Of a DNA stretch of 64,000 nt, positions 15,727 through 24,279 are shown piece by piece. The first letter of the stretch is position 1, and every line of letters starts with the position of its first letter. Origin of the DNA: Lentisphaerae bacterium GWF2_50_93 (GTDB taxonomy: Bacteria > Verrucomicrobiota > Lentisphaeria > Victivallales > GWF2-50-93); the NCBI GenBank assembly GCA_001804815.1, contig MHBI01000058.1, positions 1-64,000 of the forward strand. Reading direction: 5' to 3'. Position numbers and translations under genes: made by a program. The notes under the pieces were generated by a model, which was not told the DNA's origin, made no database searches, and saw only the letters and a program-made list of their open reading frames with translations.

Positions 15727-17015
15727 TGAAAAAATTTACAAAGTCCTTGGATATGCTGCGCAGGGCGCTCAAGGTGACGCCCGTCGGATCGCAGACCTAC
15801 AGCAAGAGCGCGAGCTACCTGAGCGGTCCGCACACCCCCTATTTCATGGACCATGGCAGGGGCAGCCACGTATGGGACATTGACGGCAACGAATACATTG
15901 ACTTCATCCTGGGTCTGGGGCCGGTGACCGTCGGATACGACAATCCCGAGGTGAATGAAGCGATTTCGCGGCAGCTCAAGAAGGGGATCACGTTCTCGCA
16001 GGCGACATCGCTTGAGGTCGAACTTGCCGAGAAACTCGTCGACATAATACCATGCGCCGAAATGGTGAGGTTCGTGAAGAATGGCGGAGATGCGACCACA
16101 GCGGCCGTACGGCTTTCAAGGGCATACACCGGCAGGGACATGGTTGCAGTCTGCGGTTATCACGGGATGCACGACTGGTACATAGGCTCTACTGTCCTGA
16201 ACAGGGGCGTTCCAAAATCAGTCCAGAACCTCACGAAAACTTTCGATTATAATGACATTTCCTCCCTTGAAAAGCTGTTCGGAAAATATCCTGGAAAATT
16301 CGCCGCAGTCATACTCGAACCTACGCAGGGAGATCCTCCAAAGGATAATTTTCTCGGCAAGGTCAAGTCCCTATGCCGGAAAAACGGCGCAGTCCTGATC
16401 TTTGACGAAGTCGTATCCGGTTTCAGAGTGGCGCTTGGAGGAGCCCAGGAATATTACAAGGTCACACCGGATCTAGCCGCCATCGGCAAAGGCATGGGCA
16501 ACGGGCTTCCGATTTCCGCAGTTGCCGGAAAGAAGGATATTCTGAAGTTGATCGAGGACGGAATTTTCATTTCCACTACTTTCGGCGGAGAGGCTCTTTC
16601 GCTCGCGGGCAGCATGAAGACGATAGAGATACTTGAGAGGCCGGGCTCCTTCCCGCACATCTGGAAAGTGTCCTCAAAGCTCGCAGACGGCTCCATGAAT
16701 CTTGTGAAATCCAAGGGGCTCGGGGACATCATCAGCATGTTCGGGCTGCCTCCGCACAGCGGATTAATCTTCAAGTCCGCAGGCAAGCTGGCAAGCCTGG
16801 ATCTCCTTGCGGTATACCAGCAGAAGCTGCTTATGAGCGGGATACTCACGGTCGGAATAAACAATTTCTGCCTTGCCACCACCATGAAGGATGTCGACAT
16901 GCATCTTGATGCGGTAGACCAGGCCCTCGACGACATCAGGGTGGCAATTGAACGCGACAGCATACGCGGAATAGTTGAAGGTAAAAGGATAACACCAATC
17001 TTCAAGAGAAACTGA
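15726..17015 (+). CDS. Class III aminotransferase (glutamate-1-semialdehyde aminomutase-like)
   Basis: A 429-residue PLP enzyme starting with GTG, overlapping the previous stop by one base. FVKNGGDATTAAVRLSR and LIFDEVVSGFR are cofactor-binding segments, and the PLP lysine is in AIGKGMGNGLP. It is similar to HemL, but a heme role is unlikely in this place. Relatives occur with aldo/keto reductases and SpsF/SpsG/SpsE genes in glycan loci and probably aminate or isomerise a sugar or a side chain precursor. The reaction is unknown. Confidence 0.85.
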   Translation: MKKFTKSLDMLRRALKVTPVGSQTYSKSASYLSGPHTPYFMDHGRGSHVWDIDGNEYIDFILGLGPVTVGYDNPEVNEAISRQLKKGITFSQATSLEVELAEKLVDIIPCAEMVRFVKNGGDATTAAVRLSRAYTGRDMVAVCGYHGMHDWYIGSTVLNRGVPKSVQNLTKTFDYNDISSLEKLFGKYPGKFAAVILEPTQGDPPKDNFLGKVKSLCRKNGAVLIFDEVVSGFRVALGGAQEYYKVTPDLAAIGKGMGNGLPISAVAGKKDILKLIEDGIFISTTFGGEALSLAGSMKTIEILERPGSFPHIWKVSSKLADGSMNLVKSKGLGDIISMFGLPPHSGLIFKSAGKLASLDLLAVYQQKLLMSGILTVGINNFCLATTMKDVDMHLDAVDQALDDIRVAIERDSIRGIVEGKRITPIFKRN

Positions 17016-17016
17016 C

Positions 17017-18516
17017 ATGAAGAAAAAGGCAGTCATAATCAGAGCGGACGCATCGGTCAGGACCGGCACAGGTCACGTGATGCGCTGTCTCGCACTGGCG
17101 CAGGGGCTCATAAGCTCCGGAGCGGACGTCCATTTCGCCGTATCCGAATGCCCTGAAACACTCGTGAAGAAGATCAAGTCGGAAAAAATATCCGTGGTGA
17201 AGATCAAGTCCAAGGCAGGAAGCATGAAGGACGCCGCGGAAACTGCGAAGTTCGCAGAGAAAAGGAAGGCGGTCTGGATCATCGTGGACGGCTACATCTT
17301 CTCTGAAAAATACCAGGAAGCCATAAAGGGTGCAGGACAGAGGCTGCTTTTCGTTGACGACTACGGCCATTGCAAGAGCTATTGCGCGGACATCATCCTC
17401 AACCAGAACCTCTATGCAGGCACGCACTTTTATCCTGAATACTCTCCATTCACAAGGATACTCCTCGGTACCCAGTACGCCTTACTCCGCAAGGAATTTT
17501 CACCGTACATCCATTGGAAGAGGCAGATTCCTGAAAAGGCGGTGAAGATGCTTGTCACTCTCGGCGGCAGTGATCCTGACAACACGACCCTCAAAATAAT
17601 CAAGGCTGTCAAAGGTTCGCGCCTGGACATGCATGTCAAGATCGTCGCCGGAGGAGCCAATCCCCATATCAAATCCCTCGAAAAGGAAATTAGAAAATCT
17701 CCAAGTCTCCAAATTCTAAAGGATGTCCCGAACATGCCGGAACTGATGGCATGGGCGGACATCGTGATCACGGGTGGTGGAAGCACCTGCTGGGAGACGT
17801 GCTTCATGGGACTGCCGAACATCATCATATACTGCGCGGACAACCAGAAGCCCATAGCAATAAGCCTTGAAGCCGCAGGTGCCGCAATTGATCTCGGACA
17901 CAACCGTGAGCTTGCCGAAAAGAAGCTGATATCAACCCTGAAGGAACTTGCCGGCGACGCCGAACTCCGCAGCAGGATGTCCGAGAAAGGCCGACTGCTT
18001 GTCGACGGCAGGGGCGCTGAAAGAATAATCTATTCGATGAACGGCCTTTTCCTGAGGAAGGCGGTGAAGGATGACTCCCGTTTCATATGGGAACTTTCAA
18101 ATTCGAAGGTCATCAGGGAAGTTTCTTTCTCCAGGAATCCGATACCCTGGGACCATCACAAGGAATGGTATGAGAAGATGCTGAAGGACAAGAACTGCTT
18201 CTTCTGCGTCGCCGAGACTGCTGACGGGAAACATGCCGGACAGGTGAGGTTCAGGATGAATGGCCGCGACGCGACCATATCCACCAGCCTGGCGATGGAG
18301 TTCAGGGGCAAAGGGTACGGAAGCATCCTCATATACGAGGCTTCCAGCGCCCTCATGATGAGCTCGAAGATCAAGATAGTCCATGCATACATCAGACCAG
18401 AGAACAAGGGTTCTTTGAAATCATTCGAGAAGGCCGGGTTCAGACAGGTGGATCTTGACAGCTTCGCCATTGAAAGGGGATCATTGCATCTGATATTGGA
18501 GAAAAGCTGCACATGA
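17017..18516 (+). CDS. pseG: PseG hydrolase fused to a PseH-like N-acetyltransferase
   Basis: A 499-residue fusion. Residues 1 to about 345 are PseG, the UDP-sugar hydrolase that releases 2,4-diacetamido-2,4,6-trideoxy-L-altrose; RTGTGHVMRC holds the catalytic His20, and ITGGGSTCWET is the nucleotide-binding part of the GT-B-like fold. Residues about 350-499 are a GNAT domain with FRGKGYGSILIYEA as the acetyl-CoA loop, matching PseH, which acetylates N4 just before PseG acts. The fusion therefore joins two consecutive steps and supplies the otherwise missing PseH. It starts one base after the previous stop (TGACATG). Confidence 0.92.
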   Translation: MKKKAVIIRADASVRTGTGHVMRCLALAQGLISSGADVHFAVSECPETLVKKIKSEKISVVKIKSKAGSMKDAAETAKFAEKRKAVWIIVDGYIFSEKYQEAIKGAGQRLLFVDDYGHCKSYCADIILNQNLYAGTHFYPEYSPFTRILLGTQYALLRKEFSPYIHWKRQIPEKAVKMLVTLGGSDPDNTTLKIIKAVKGSRLDMHVKIVAGGANPHIKSLEKEIRKSPSLQILKDVPNMPELMAWADIVITGGGSTCWETCFMGLPNIIIYCADNQKPIAISLEAAGAAIDLGHNRELAEKKLISTLKELAGDAELRSRMSEKGRLLVDGRGAERIIYSMNGLFLRKAVKDDSRFIWELSNSKVIREVSFSRNPIPWDHHKEWYEKMLKDKNCFFCVAETADGKHAGQVRFRMNGRDATISTSLAMEFRGKGYGSILIYEASSALMMSSKIKIVHAYIRPENKGSLKSFEKAGFRQVDLDSFAIERGSLHLILEKSCT

Positions 18517-19562
18517 AGAACTGCATACAGATAAACAAACGCAGGATAGGTCCGGGATATCCGGTATATGTCGTCGCCGAACTTTCGGCGAACCATGGAC
18601 AGGATTTCAAGAAGGCTGTCGAGATCATAAAAGCCGCAAAAAAATCCGGTGCTGACGCAGTAAAGATACAGACCTACACTGCTGACACTCTCACCATCGA
18701 CTGCGACAATAAATATTTCAAGATAGGCAAAGGTACGATATGGGAAGGAAGGACCTTGTACGGACTTTATGGCGAGGCATACACTCCCTGGGACTGGCAG
18801 CCCAGGTTGAAAATTGTCGCTGAAAAGCTGGGTCTGGACTTCTTCTCTACACCGTTCGATCCGAGCTCTGTCGAGTTTCTCCAGAAGATGAAGATGCCCG
18901 CATACAAGGTCGCATCATTTGAACTTGTCGACCTTCCTCTCATCAGGAGGATCGCAAAGACGGGCAAGCCGATGATCATGTCAACCGGGATGGCCTCCCT
19001 TAAGGAAATAGGCGAAGCTGTGAAGGCTGCGCGTTCGGCCGGATGCAGGCAGCTGGCGCTTCTGAAATGCACGAGTGCGTATCCTGCGAACTCTTCTGAG
19101 ATGAACTTGAAGACTATTCCGGACATGGAAAGAAAGTTCGGTACAGTCGGAGGGCTTTCAGATCATACTCTTGGCTCGGCAGTGTCCGTCGCGGCGGTCT
19201 CGCTGGGCGCATCAATCATCGAAAAGCATATAACGCTGTCCAGGAAGGATCCGGGGCCTGACAGCGCATTCTCGCTTGAGCCTTCCGAGTTCAAGGAGAT
19301 GGTGGACGCTATAAGGACGGTTGAAGCCGCGCTTGGAAAGGTGAACTACGCGGTTTCAGAGAAGGAGGCCGCGAGCCGCATGTTCAGGCGTTCTTTATTC
19401 GTAGTCGCAGATGTAAAGGCCGGGGAAAAATTTACTGCTGGAAACGTACGCTCGATAAGGCCAGGACATGGACTGGCTCCAAAATATCTTGATGCCGTCC
19501 TCGGGAAAAAGGCAAAAATGGACATTCCAAGGGGAACACCGCTGCAAAAAAAAATGTTCTAA
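18513..19562 (+). CDS. pseI: Pseudaminic acid synthase, PseI
   Basis: A 349-residue NeuB-family enzyme that condenses the altrose derivative with phosphoenolpyruvate to pseudaminic acid. YVVAELSANHGQDF opens the TIM barrel, KIQTYTADTLT and STPFDPSSVEFL are metal/substrate segments, and the last 65 residues form the SAF antifreeze-like domain (AGEKFTAGNVRSIRPGHGL). ELSANHG is the PseI form of this motif, whereas the second NeuB homologue at 32542 has EIGVNHNG. It overlaps the PseG fusion by four bases and ends the pseudaminic set. Confidence 0.94.
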   Translation: MKNCIQINKRRIGPGYPVYVVAELSANHGQDFKKAVEIIKAAKKSGADAVKIQTYTADTLTIDCDNKYFKIGKGTIWEGRTLYGLYGEAYTPWDWQPRLKIVAEKLGLDFFSTPFDPSSVEFLQKMKMPAYKVASFELVDLPLIRRIAKTGKPMIMSTGMASLKEIGEAVKAARSAGCRQLALLKCTSAYPANSSEMNLKTIPDMERKFGTVGGLSDHTLGSAVSVAAVSLGASIIEKHITLSRKDPGPDSAFSLEPSEFKEMVDAIRTVEAALGKVNYAVSEKEAASRMFRRSLFVVADVKAGEKFTAGNVRSIRPGHGLAPKYLDAVLGKKAKMDIPRGTPLQKKMF

Positions 19563-19577
19563 GATAGACGGAGTGAT

Positions 19578-19610
19578 CGGGTGTCAGGTGTCGGGTGTCA
19601 GGTGTCAGGG
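19578..19610. repeat. Solitary 7-bp repeat array
   Basis: Four copies of CRGGTGT plus a partial fifth, the same unit as in cassette A (11215-11257). No inverted partner and no four-helix-bundle gene is near. It fills the gap between pseI and the following acetyltransferase, and looks like a scar of a lost cassette. Confidence 0.55.
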
Positions 19611-19657
19611 AAGAAAATTGGTTTAGGAAAGCAGGAATCCAGGAGATAATTTTATAC

Positions 19658-20254
19658 ATGGAAATCATCCTAAGAGAGCCGGCGCTGCCGATAATCAGGA
19701 CCAGAAGGCTGGTCATAAGGGATATCGAGGTCAAGGATATATCCCCTGAATATGTCGCCTGGCTGAACAATCCCGAGGTCAACAAATTCCTTGAGGTAAG
19801 GTTTGTGGAACAGACGCACCGGAGCGTGGAGGATTATATAATTGCCAAGCTCAAAGACACAAGGTCTTCGAAGCATTTCGGCGTATACGACAAAGGCGGC
19901 GAACGGCTTATCGGGACAGTCACGCTTCCTTCGATAAAGTGGAAACACCTCTCGTCGGATCTTTCATTCGTGATCGGGCATCCTGACGCGCAGGGCAAAG
20001 GATATGCGACCGAGGCAGTACATGGAGTGGCATACTACTGCTTCAAGCACTGCGGTCTCGTCAAGCTATGGGCGGGATATTACGACGGTCATACGGGTTC
20101 TGCCAAGGTACTGGCAAAAAATGGATTCAAAGAGGAAGGAAGACTGGTGAAGGAGCTTGTCGACTATACTGGAAAAAGAGTGGATCATGTACTGGTCGGA
20201 CTTCTTGCCGATGATTTCGTTCCTGATGAAAAGCTTCTTGGAAGCGGAGCTTGA
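19658..20254 (+). CDS. GNAT-family N-acetyltransferase
   Basis: About 198 residues from the ATG at 19658, which has AGGAG about 11 bases upstream. A longer frame begins inside the repeat array and is not used. TRRLVIRDIEVKDISPEYVAWLNNPEVNKFL is broken here into its RimJ-like opening and the acetyl-CoA loop DAQGKGYATEA. It probably N- or O-acetylates a sugar of this locus. A second acetyltransferase, besides the PseH-like domain, could give the N7 or O-acyl group its own enzyme. Substrate unknown. Confidence 0.82.
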   Translation: MEIILREPALPIIRTRRLVIRDIEVKDISPEYVAWLNNPEVNKFLEVRFVEQTHRSVEDYIIAKLKDTRSSKHFGVYDKGGERLIGTVTLPSIKWKHLSSDLSFVIGHPDAQGKGYATEAVHGVAYYCFKHCGLVKLWAGYYDGHTGSAKVLAKNGFKEEGRLVKELVDYTGKRVDHVLVGLLADDFVPDEKLLGSGA

Positions 20255-21843
20255 TGAACGGACCGGCAAATACAGGCAAGGGATTTTTACCTCTGGACAT
20301 AGCCGGAGTCATGAACACCGGCATCGAGGAATGGTTCGCTTCCTACTCAGATCCTGTTCCATCTGTTTTTTTCTATGAAATCCGGGATAAATTGACCCGG
20401 TGTTTTTCGGAAAACAAGCCGGATGCCTCTGCGAAGCCGGATCTGCATCAGATATGGCTGGCGAACTACAAGATAGTATTCCTCCTGTCGGACTACTACT
20501 TCAAGTACTCGATGCTGATTGCGGCGGAGAAGCAAGGATACGCTGGACTTGTGACAGACGTTAAAATGGATTTCGACACCGCCCGCGAGCTTTACAGGAA
20601 AACGATATTCAGCAACGTGCGGATCCAGCGGCGTCCGTTCCCGAAGAACCTGGTTGACAGATACAGGTTCATAAGGCAGAACAAGTTCGATCCGGGAGCG
20701 TTTTATCCGGGATTCAACGACCGTCGAAAGAACTACATCATCGGGGACAGGGACAGAGCTGAGATCAAATTTTATCTCGAGGAGAACGGCATCGATCCAT
20801 ATTTCATCAATCCGACATTGCTCCTCAGCGACGGCGGCAAGAATTTGAACAGCGACCAGGAAGAAGAGACCAAGTCCATAGTCGACTCCTTCTTCAGCAG
20901 GATATTCGCTTCATTTCCTGAAACGAAGGAGGCTTTTGACGAATCCGTGCGAAGGACAATTTTCGAGATCATAATTGACAAGTACAGGCACTATTTCACA
21001 TTTTTCGACACGCTTTCGGAATACAGCATATCAGGCAGGGATCTTATAGTATGCCCCTGCGGCAACATGCTTTTCAGGCTCTTCTGCTGTGCATGGAGAC
21101 GGCACGGCGGCACTGTCACCGGATTCAGCCATGGCAACGTATACTCATATATCTATACGCCCGGGGATATCAACAATGGTTCGCAGCTGATTCTGGACAG
21201 GTACATCACCTGTTCAAAGGGTGAGACAAAGCTTCTGGAAGATTCGAGGAAGGATTTCAGGAACGGGCTTGAATCCAGGGCTGTCATGGAGACATGCAGG
21301 AATTCGTACTACAGGACTGTCTTCACCTCGGTCAGGAACGGGCCGGCTGTTGATTCCGTGAAGAAGGTCATGGTCGTAGGATTCCCCTACTCGTTCGACG
21401 TATATAACAACATGTCATACCTCCATCTTGAGATGTCCATCGTCAGGACGCTCAAGGACGCCGGTTTCCAAGTGCTGTACAAGGCCCATCCGGATTCACT
21501 TTCCGATGCAAGTGCCTTTTTCACGGGAATGACGGATTCGGTAATAACCGACAGTTTTGAAACAGTGTACAATATGGCGGACTGCGTCGTGTTCCCCATA
21601 CATTATTCCACGACTTTCGGATTTACATTGATGACAAACCGTCCGATCGTGATCATGGAGAGCCCCCTGCTCACAGGCTGGCATCCGGATGTTGAGGGAC
21701 TGATCAGGAAAAGATGCTCCTCCGTGAAACTGTCCTTCAACGAAAGATCCGTGTTCTCATTCGACAGGGAAGAGTTCATAAGATCGATCCATGAATCGAT
21801 AAAACGCACTGATCAGGGCATAGTTGAGACCTTTGCATTCTGA
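20254..21843 (+). CDS. Putative GT-B-type surface-glycan transferase (529 aa)
   Basis: I use the ATG at 20254, which shares its A with the preceding stop (TGATG). The protein has no membrane segment. The second half looks like a GT-B fold: GFSHGN at about 290-295, VMVVGFPYSFD as a strand, YKAHPDS near 415, and FPIHYSTTFGFTLMTNRP followed by IVIMES, which resembles the nucleotide-binding half of capsule and teichoic-acid type transferases. The N-terminal half matches nothing I know. Directly after pseI and an acetyltransferase it is a candidate transferase for pseudaminic acid; this is inference from position. Confidence 0.5.
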   Translation: MNGPANTGKGFLPLDIAGVMNTGIEEWFASYSDPVPSVFFYEIRDKLTRCFSENKPDASAKPDLHQIWLANYKIVFLLSDYYFKYSMLIAAEKQGYAGLVTDVKMDFDTARELYRKTIFSNVRIQRRPFPKNLVDRYRFIRQNKFDPGAFYPGFNDRRKNYIIGDRDRAEIKFYLEENGIDPYFINPTLLLSDGGKNLNSDQEEETKSIVDSFFSRIFASFPETKEAFDESVRRTIFEIIIDKYRHYFTFFDTLSEYSISGRDLIVCPCGNMLFRLFCCAWRRHGGTVTGFSHGNVYSYIYTPGDINNGSQLILDRYITCSKGETKLLEDSRKDFRNGLESRAVMETCRNSYYRTVFTSVRNGPAVDSVKKVMVVGFPYSFDVYNNMSYLHLEMSIVRTLKDAGFQVLYKAHPDSLSDASAFFTGMTDSVITDSFETVYNMADCVVFPIHYSTTFGFTLMTNRPIVIMESPLLTGWHPDVEGLIRKRCSSVKLSFNERSVFSFDREEFIRSIHESIKRTDQGIVETFAF

Positions 21844-21859
21844 AGGGAAACAAGGAAAC

Positions 21860-22999
21860 ATGAAATCTTTCAAATTTGAGAAACGCGACTGCGACTGCTG
21901 CGGCTCCAGGAACATCGAGGAGCTTTCATCTTATTCCGTGAAGACAAGGACTCTCTCCGAAATCTATCTCTGGAAGGTGAGGAATGTGATATGCCGCAGC
22001 TGCGGATTCGCGTTCGTATCGCCAGTACCGGGGAATGACATGCTGAAACAATACTACGGCGACTCGTTCGAACTGTCCCAGGTCAACTATTCGATCGAAA
22101 AACGCATATCCCTGATCAGGAAATACATGGAGGGGCGCAACTCCTCATTCCTTGAGATAGGCGGGAATAATTCGTCGGCTTTCCTGAAGGAGCTCTCGAA
22201 GTATTTCAGGAAAATCTGTACGATGGAGATCAACCAGAGCTGCACCTCGGTGTTCAGGAATGCTGGCGACGTCCCGGCCAGCTCGATCGACATGGCGTCA
22301 GCTTATTTCGTCCTTGAACACATAACCAGGCCAAAAGATTTCCTCCTCTCATACAGGAAGATATTGAAAGATGGAGGCATCCTGATAGTCGAGATCCCCA
22401 ACCTCTATATCTACCCGCAGAATCCTGCAGGGATCTTCCAGTGCGAACACGTCAACCATTTCTCACCTGTGACTCTGTGCAGGATGGCAGCCAGCTGCGG
22501 CTACGAGATGCTCGAGGTCGGCCAGAATGGGTGCAGCAGGGCTTTCGGATTCGTCGCAGTTCTCAGGAAGGCAGCCATAAGAAAAAGTTCAAAGCCGGAT
22601 CCGGTTGAATACATGTTCGGCAAGGCCTGCATGCTCGAGGGCTATGAAAGCGTGATTAGGCTAGAAAAGAACATGATTTCCGCCAGGAAGAGCATTTTGT
22701 CGATGTCCAAGAAGGGCAGACCGGTAATCATATGGGGTGCAAACTGGATCTGCCTGAGGCTCCTCAACAATTTCAGGATTCCGGACAATGCAGTCGTCAT
22801 AGACAGGGACCTGAAGAAGAAGGACTACTTCAGCGGCATCAGTGTACGCCTTCCGGAGGATGCGATTTCCCAGATCAGGAAATCGTCGTTCTTCATAATA
22901 AACACTCGATACTATGCCGACGAGATCGTTTCCTGGATCGCGAAGCATGCGAAGAGGAAACTGCAGAAGTCCGAATATTGCGTTCTCGACTATTATTGA
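21860..22999 (+). CDS. SAM-dependent C-methyltransferase-like protein with N-terminal zinc motif
   Basis: About 379 residues from the ATG at 21860 (AAGGA six bases upstream); a longer in-frame start overlaps the previous gene. Cys pairs at 11-14 (CDCCGS) and 45-48 (CRSCGF) form a zinc site like that of sugar C-methyltransferases. FLEIGGNNSSAFL is the SAM-binding loop, less canonical than usual. SAYFVLEHITRPKDFL and VEIPNLYIYPQNP follow the methyltransferase 12 pattern. A C-terminal Rossmann-like domain (VIIWGANWICL) is present as in C-methyltransferase 14 proteins. It probably methylates a sugar or acyl chain. Confidence 0.8.
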   Translation: MKSFKFEKRDCDCCGSRNIEELSSYSVKTRTLSEIYLWKVRNVICRSCGFAFVSPVPGNDMLKQYYGDSFELSQVNYSIEKRISLIRKYMEGRNSSFLEIGGNNSSAFLKELSKYFRKICTMEINQSCTSVFRNAGDVPASSIDMASAYFVLEHITRPKDFLLSYRKILKDGGILIVEIPNLYIYPQNPAGIFQCEHVNHFSPVTLCRMAASCGYEMLEVGQNGCSRAFGFVAVLRKAAIRKSSKPDPVEYMFGKACMLEGYESVIRLEKNMISARKSILSMSKKGRPVIIWGANWICLRLLNNFRIPDNAVVIDRDLKKKDYFSGISVRLPEDAISQIRKSSFFIINTRYYADEIVSWIAKHAKRKLQKSEYCVLDYY

Positions 23000-23016
23000 A
23001 AGGATCACAAACAGAA

Positions 23017-24279
23017 ATGTACTCGCTTTTAAAAGAGCTTTTCCCGATCTGCAGGAGCATCACCGGCGACGGAGTCCGTGAAAGCCTGGGGATAATCGGC
23101 AGGCGGATCCCGCTGCGCGTCACGGAAGTTCCGAGTGGCACGCGCTGCTTCGACTGGACGGTTCCGGACGAATGGAACATCAGTTCGGCATCAATAACTG
23201 ATTCAAAGGGCAGGAAAACTGTGGATTTCGCAGACAACAACCTGCATGTGGTCAATTACAGCGAACCTTTTTCAGGCACGCTCGAGCGCGAGGAGCTCAT
23301 GCCGCATCTCCACAGCATCCCATCACAGCCAGACGTGATTCCATACGTGACGACATATTATAAGAGACGGTGGGGTTTCTGTCTCAGGCACAAGGATCTC
23401 CTCAAATTGAAAAAAGGCAAGTACAAGGTCGAGATCAAATCAAGCCTGAAACCCGGCTCCCTGACTTTCGCCGACGCGGTAATCCCCGGCAGGACGAAAA
23501 AGGAGATCGTAATCTCGTCATACCTGTGCCATCCATCGCTGGCAAACGATTCAATTTCCGGAGTAGTCGTAGCCACGCACCTGTATAAATATCTGAAGGC
23601 GAGAAAGGACAATTATTACAGCTACAGGTTCATCTTCGTACCGGAAACGATAGGAGCGATAGCCTATCTCAAGATGCACAAGGAGCATTTCCTGAAGAAC
23701 GTATATGCCGGCCTGGTACTGACATGCCTCGGCGATTCCGGCCCTTTCAACTACAAGAAGACCAGGCAGGGCGACCACTCGCTGGACAGGATATGCGCGA
23801 ATGTCCTGAAGCATTCAGGGCATCCATACAGTCTGAGGGAGTTCTGGCTTCCGGGCAGCGACGAGAGGCAGTACTCCTCGCCGGGATTCAACATTCCAGT
23901 CGGCTCGCTCATGAGATCGGTATATGGTGAATTCAAGGAATATCACACGTCCGACGACGACTTGAACTTCGTCAAGGAGAAGCACCTTGAGGAAACTCTC
24001 CAGATGTATAAGTCCGTCATAGATGCTGTCGAAAGTGATTTCCACTACATCAATCTCAATCCTTTCTGCGAGCTGCACCTGTCGAAGTATGGACTTGGCA
24101 GCAACCCGTTCAAGCAGGAGGATCCCAACAGGTATTTCAGGAAGATACTGACCCTTCTGAACTTCTCAGACGGGAAACATTCCCTCTGCGAGATAGCGGA
24201 CAAGCTGGACGTGCCGGTGCTTGAACTTGCGGAATTCGCAAAGACACTCGAACAGAAAAAACTGATGAGGAGATCATGA
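23017..24279 (+). CDS. DUF4910/DUF2172 aminopeptidase-like protein (Cj1295-like)
   Basis: About 420 residues from the ATG at 23017; frame upstream of it overlaps the previous gene and is not translated. The protein has an M28-type zinc core: H172 in YLCHPSL, D178, E210 in FVPETIGA, D240 and H310 in KEYHTSDDD, and SITGDGVRESL at the start. The C-terminal 60 residues look like a winged helix. The family includes Campylobacter jejuni Cj1295, needed for a di-O-methylglyceroyl-type modification of flagellar pseudaminic acid. It may act as an amide hydrolase or acyltransferase in sugar N-acylation. In C. jejuni that gene is phase-variable by a G-tract; no such tract is visible here. Confidence 0.82.
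   Translation: MYSLLKELFPICRSITGDGVRESLGIIGRRIPLRVTEVPSGTRCFDWTVPDEWNISSASITDSKGRKTVDFADNNLHVVNYSEPFSGTLEREELMPHLHSIPSQPDVIPYVTTYYKRRWGFCLRHKDLLKLKKGKYKVEIKSSLKPGSLTFADAVIPGRTKKEIVISSYLCHPSLANDSISGVVVATHLYKYLKARKDNYYSYRFIFVPETIGAIAYLKMHKEHFLKNVYAGLVLTCLGDSGPFNYKKTRQGDHSLDRICANVLKHSGHPYSLREFWLPGSDERQYSSPGFNIPVGSLMRSVYGEFKEYHTSDDDLNFVKEKHLEETLQMYKSVIDAVESDFHYINLNPFCELHLSKYGLGSNPFKQEDPNRYFRKILTLLNFSDGKHSLCEIADKLDVPVLELAEFAKTLEQKKLMRRS

Noticed and set aside
15726..17015. Heme biosynthesis glutamate-1-semialdehyde aminomutase
   Set aside because: The gene is embedded by overlaps in the pseudaminic acid set; the family has many non-heme members.
22732..23016. A longer start for the DUF4910 protein
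   Set aside because: The extra 95 codons overlap the methyltransferase gene in another frame and do not match the family's N-terminus.
23017..24279. Phase variation by a homopolymer tract, as for Cj1295
   Set aside because: No run of G or C longer than a few bases is visible in or before the gene.
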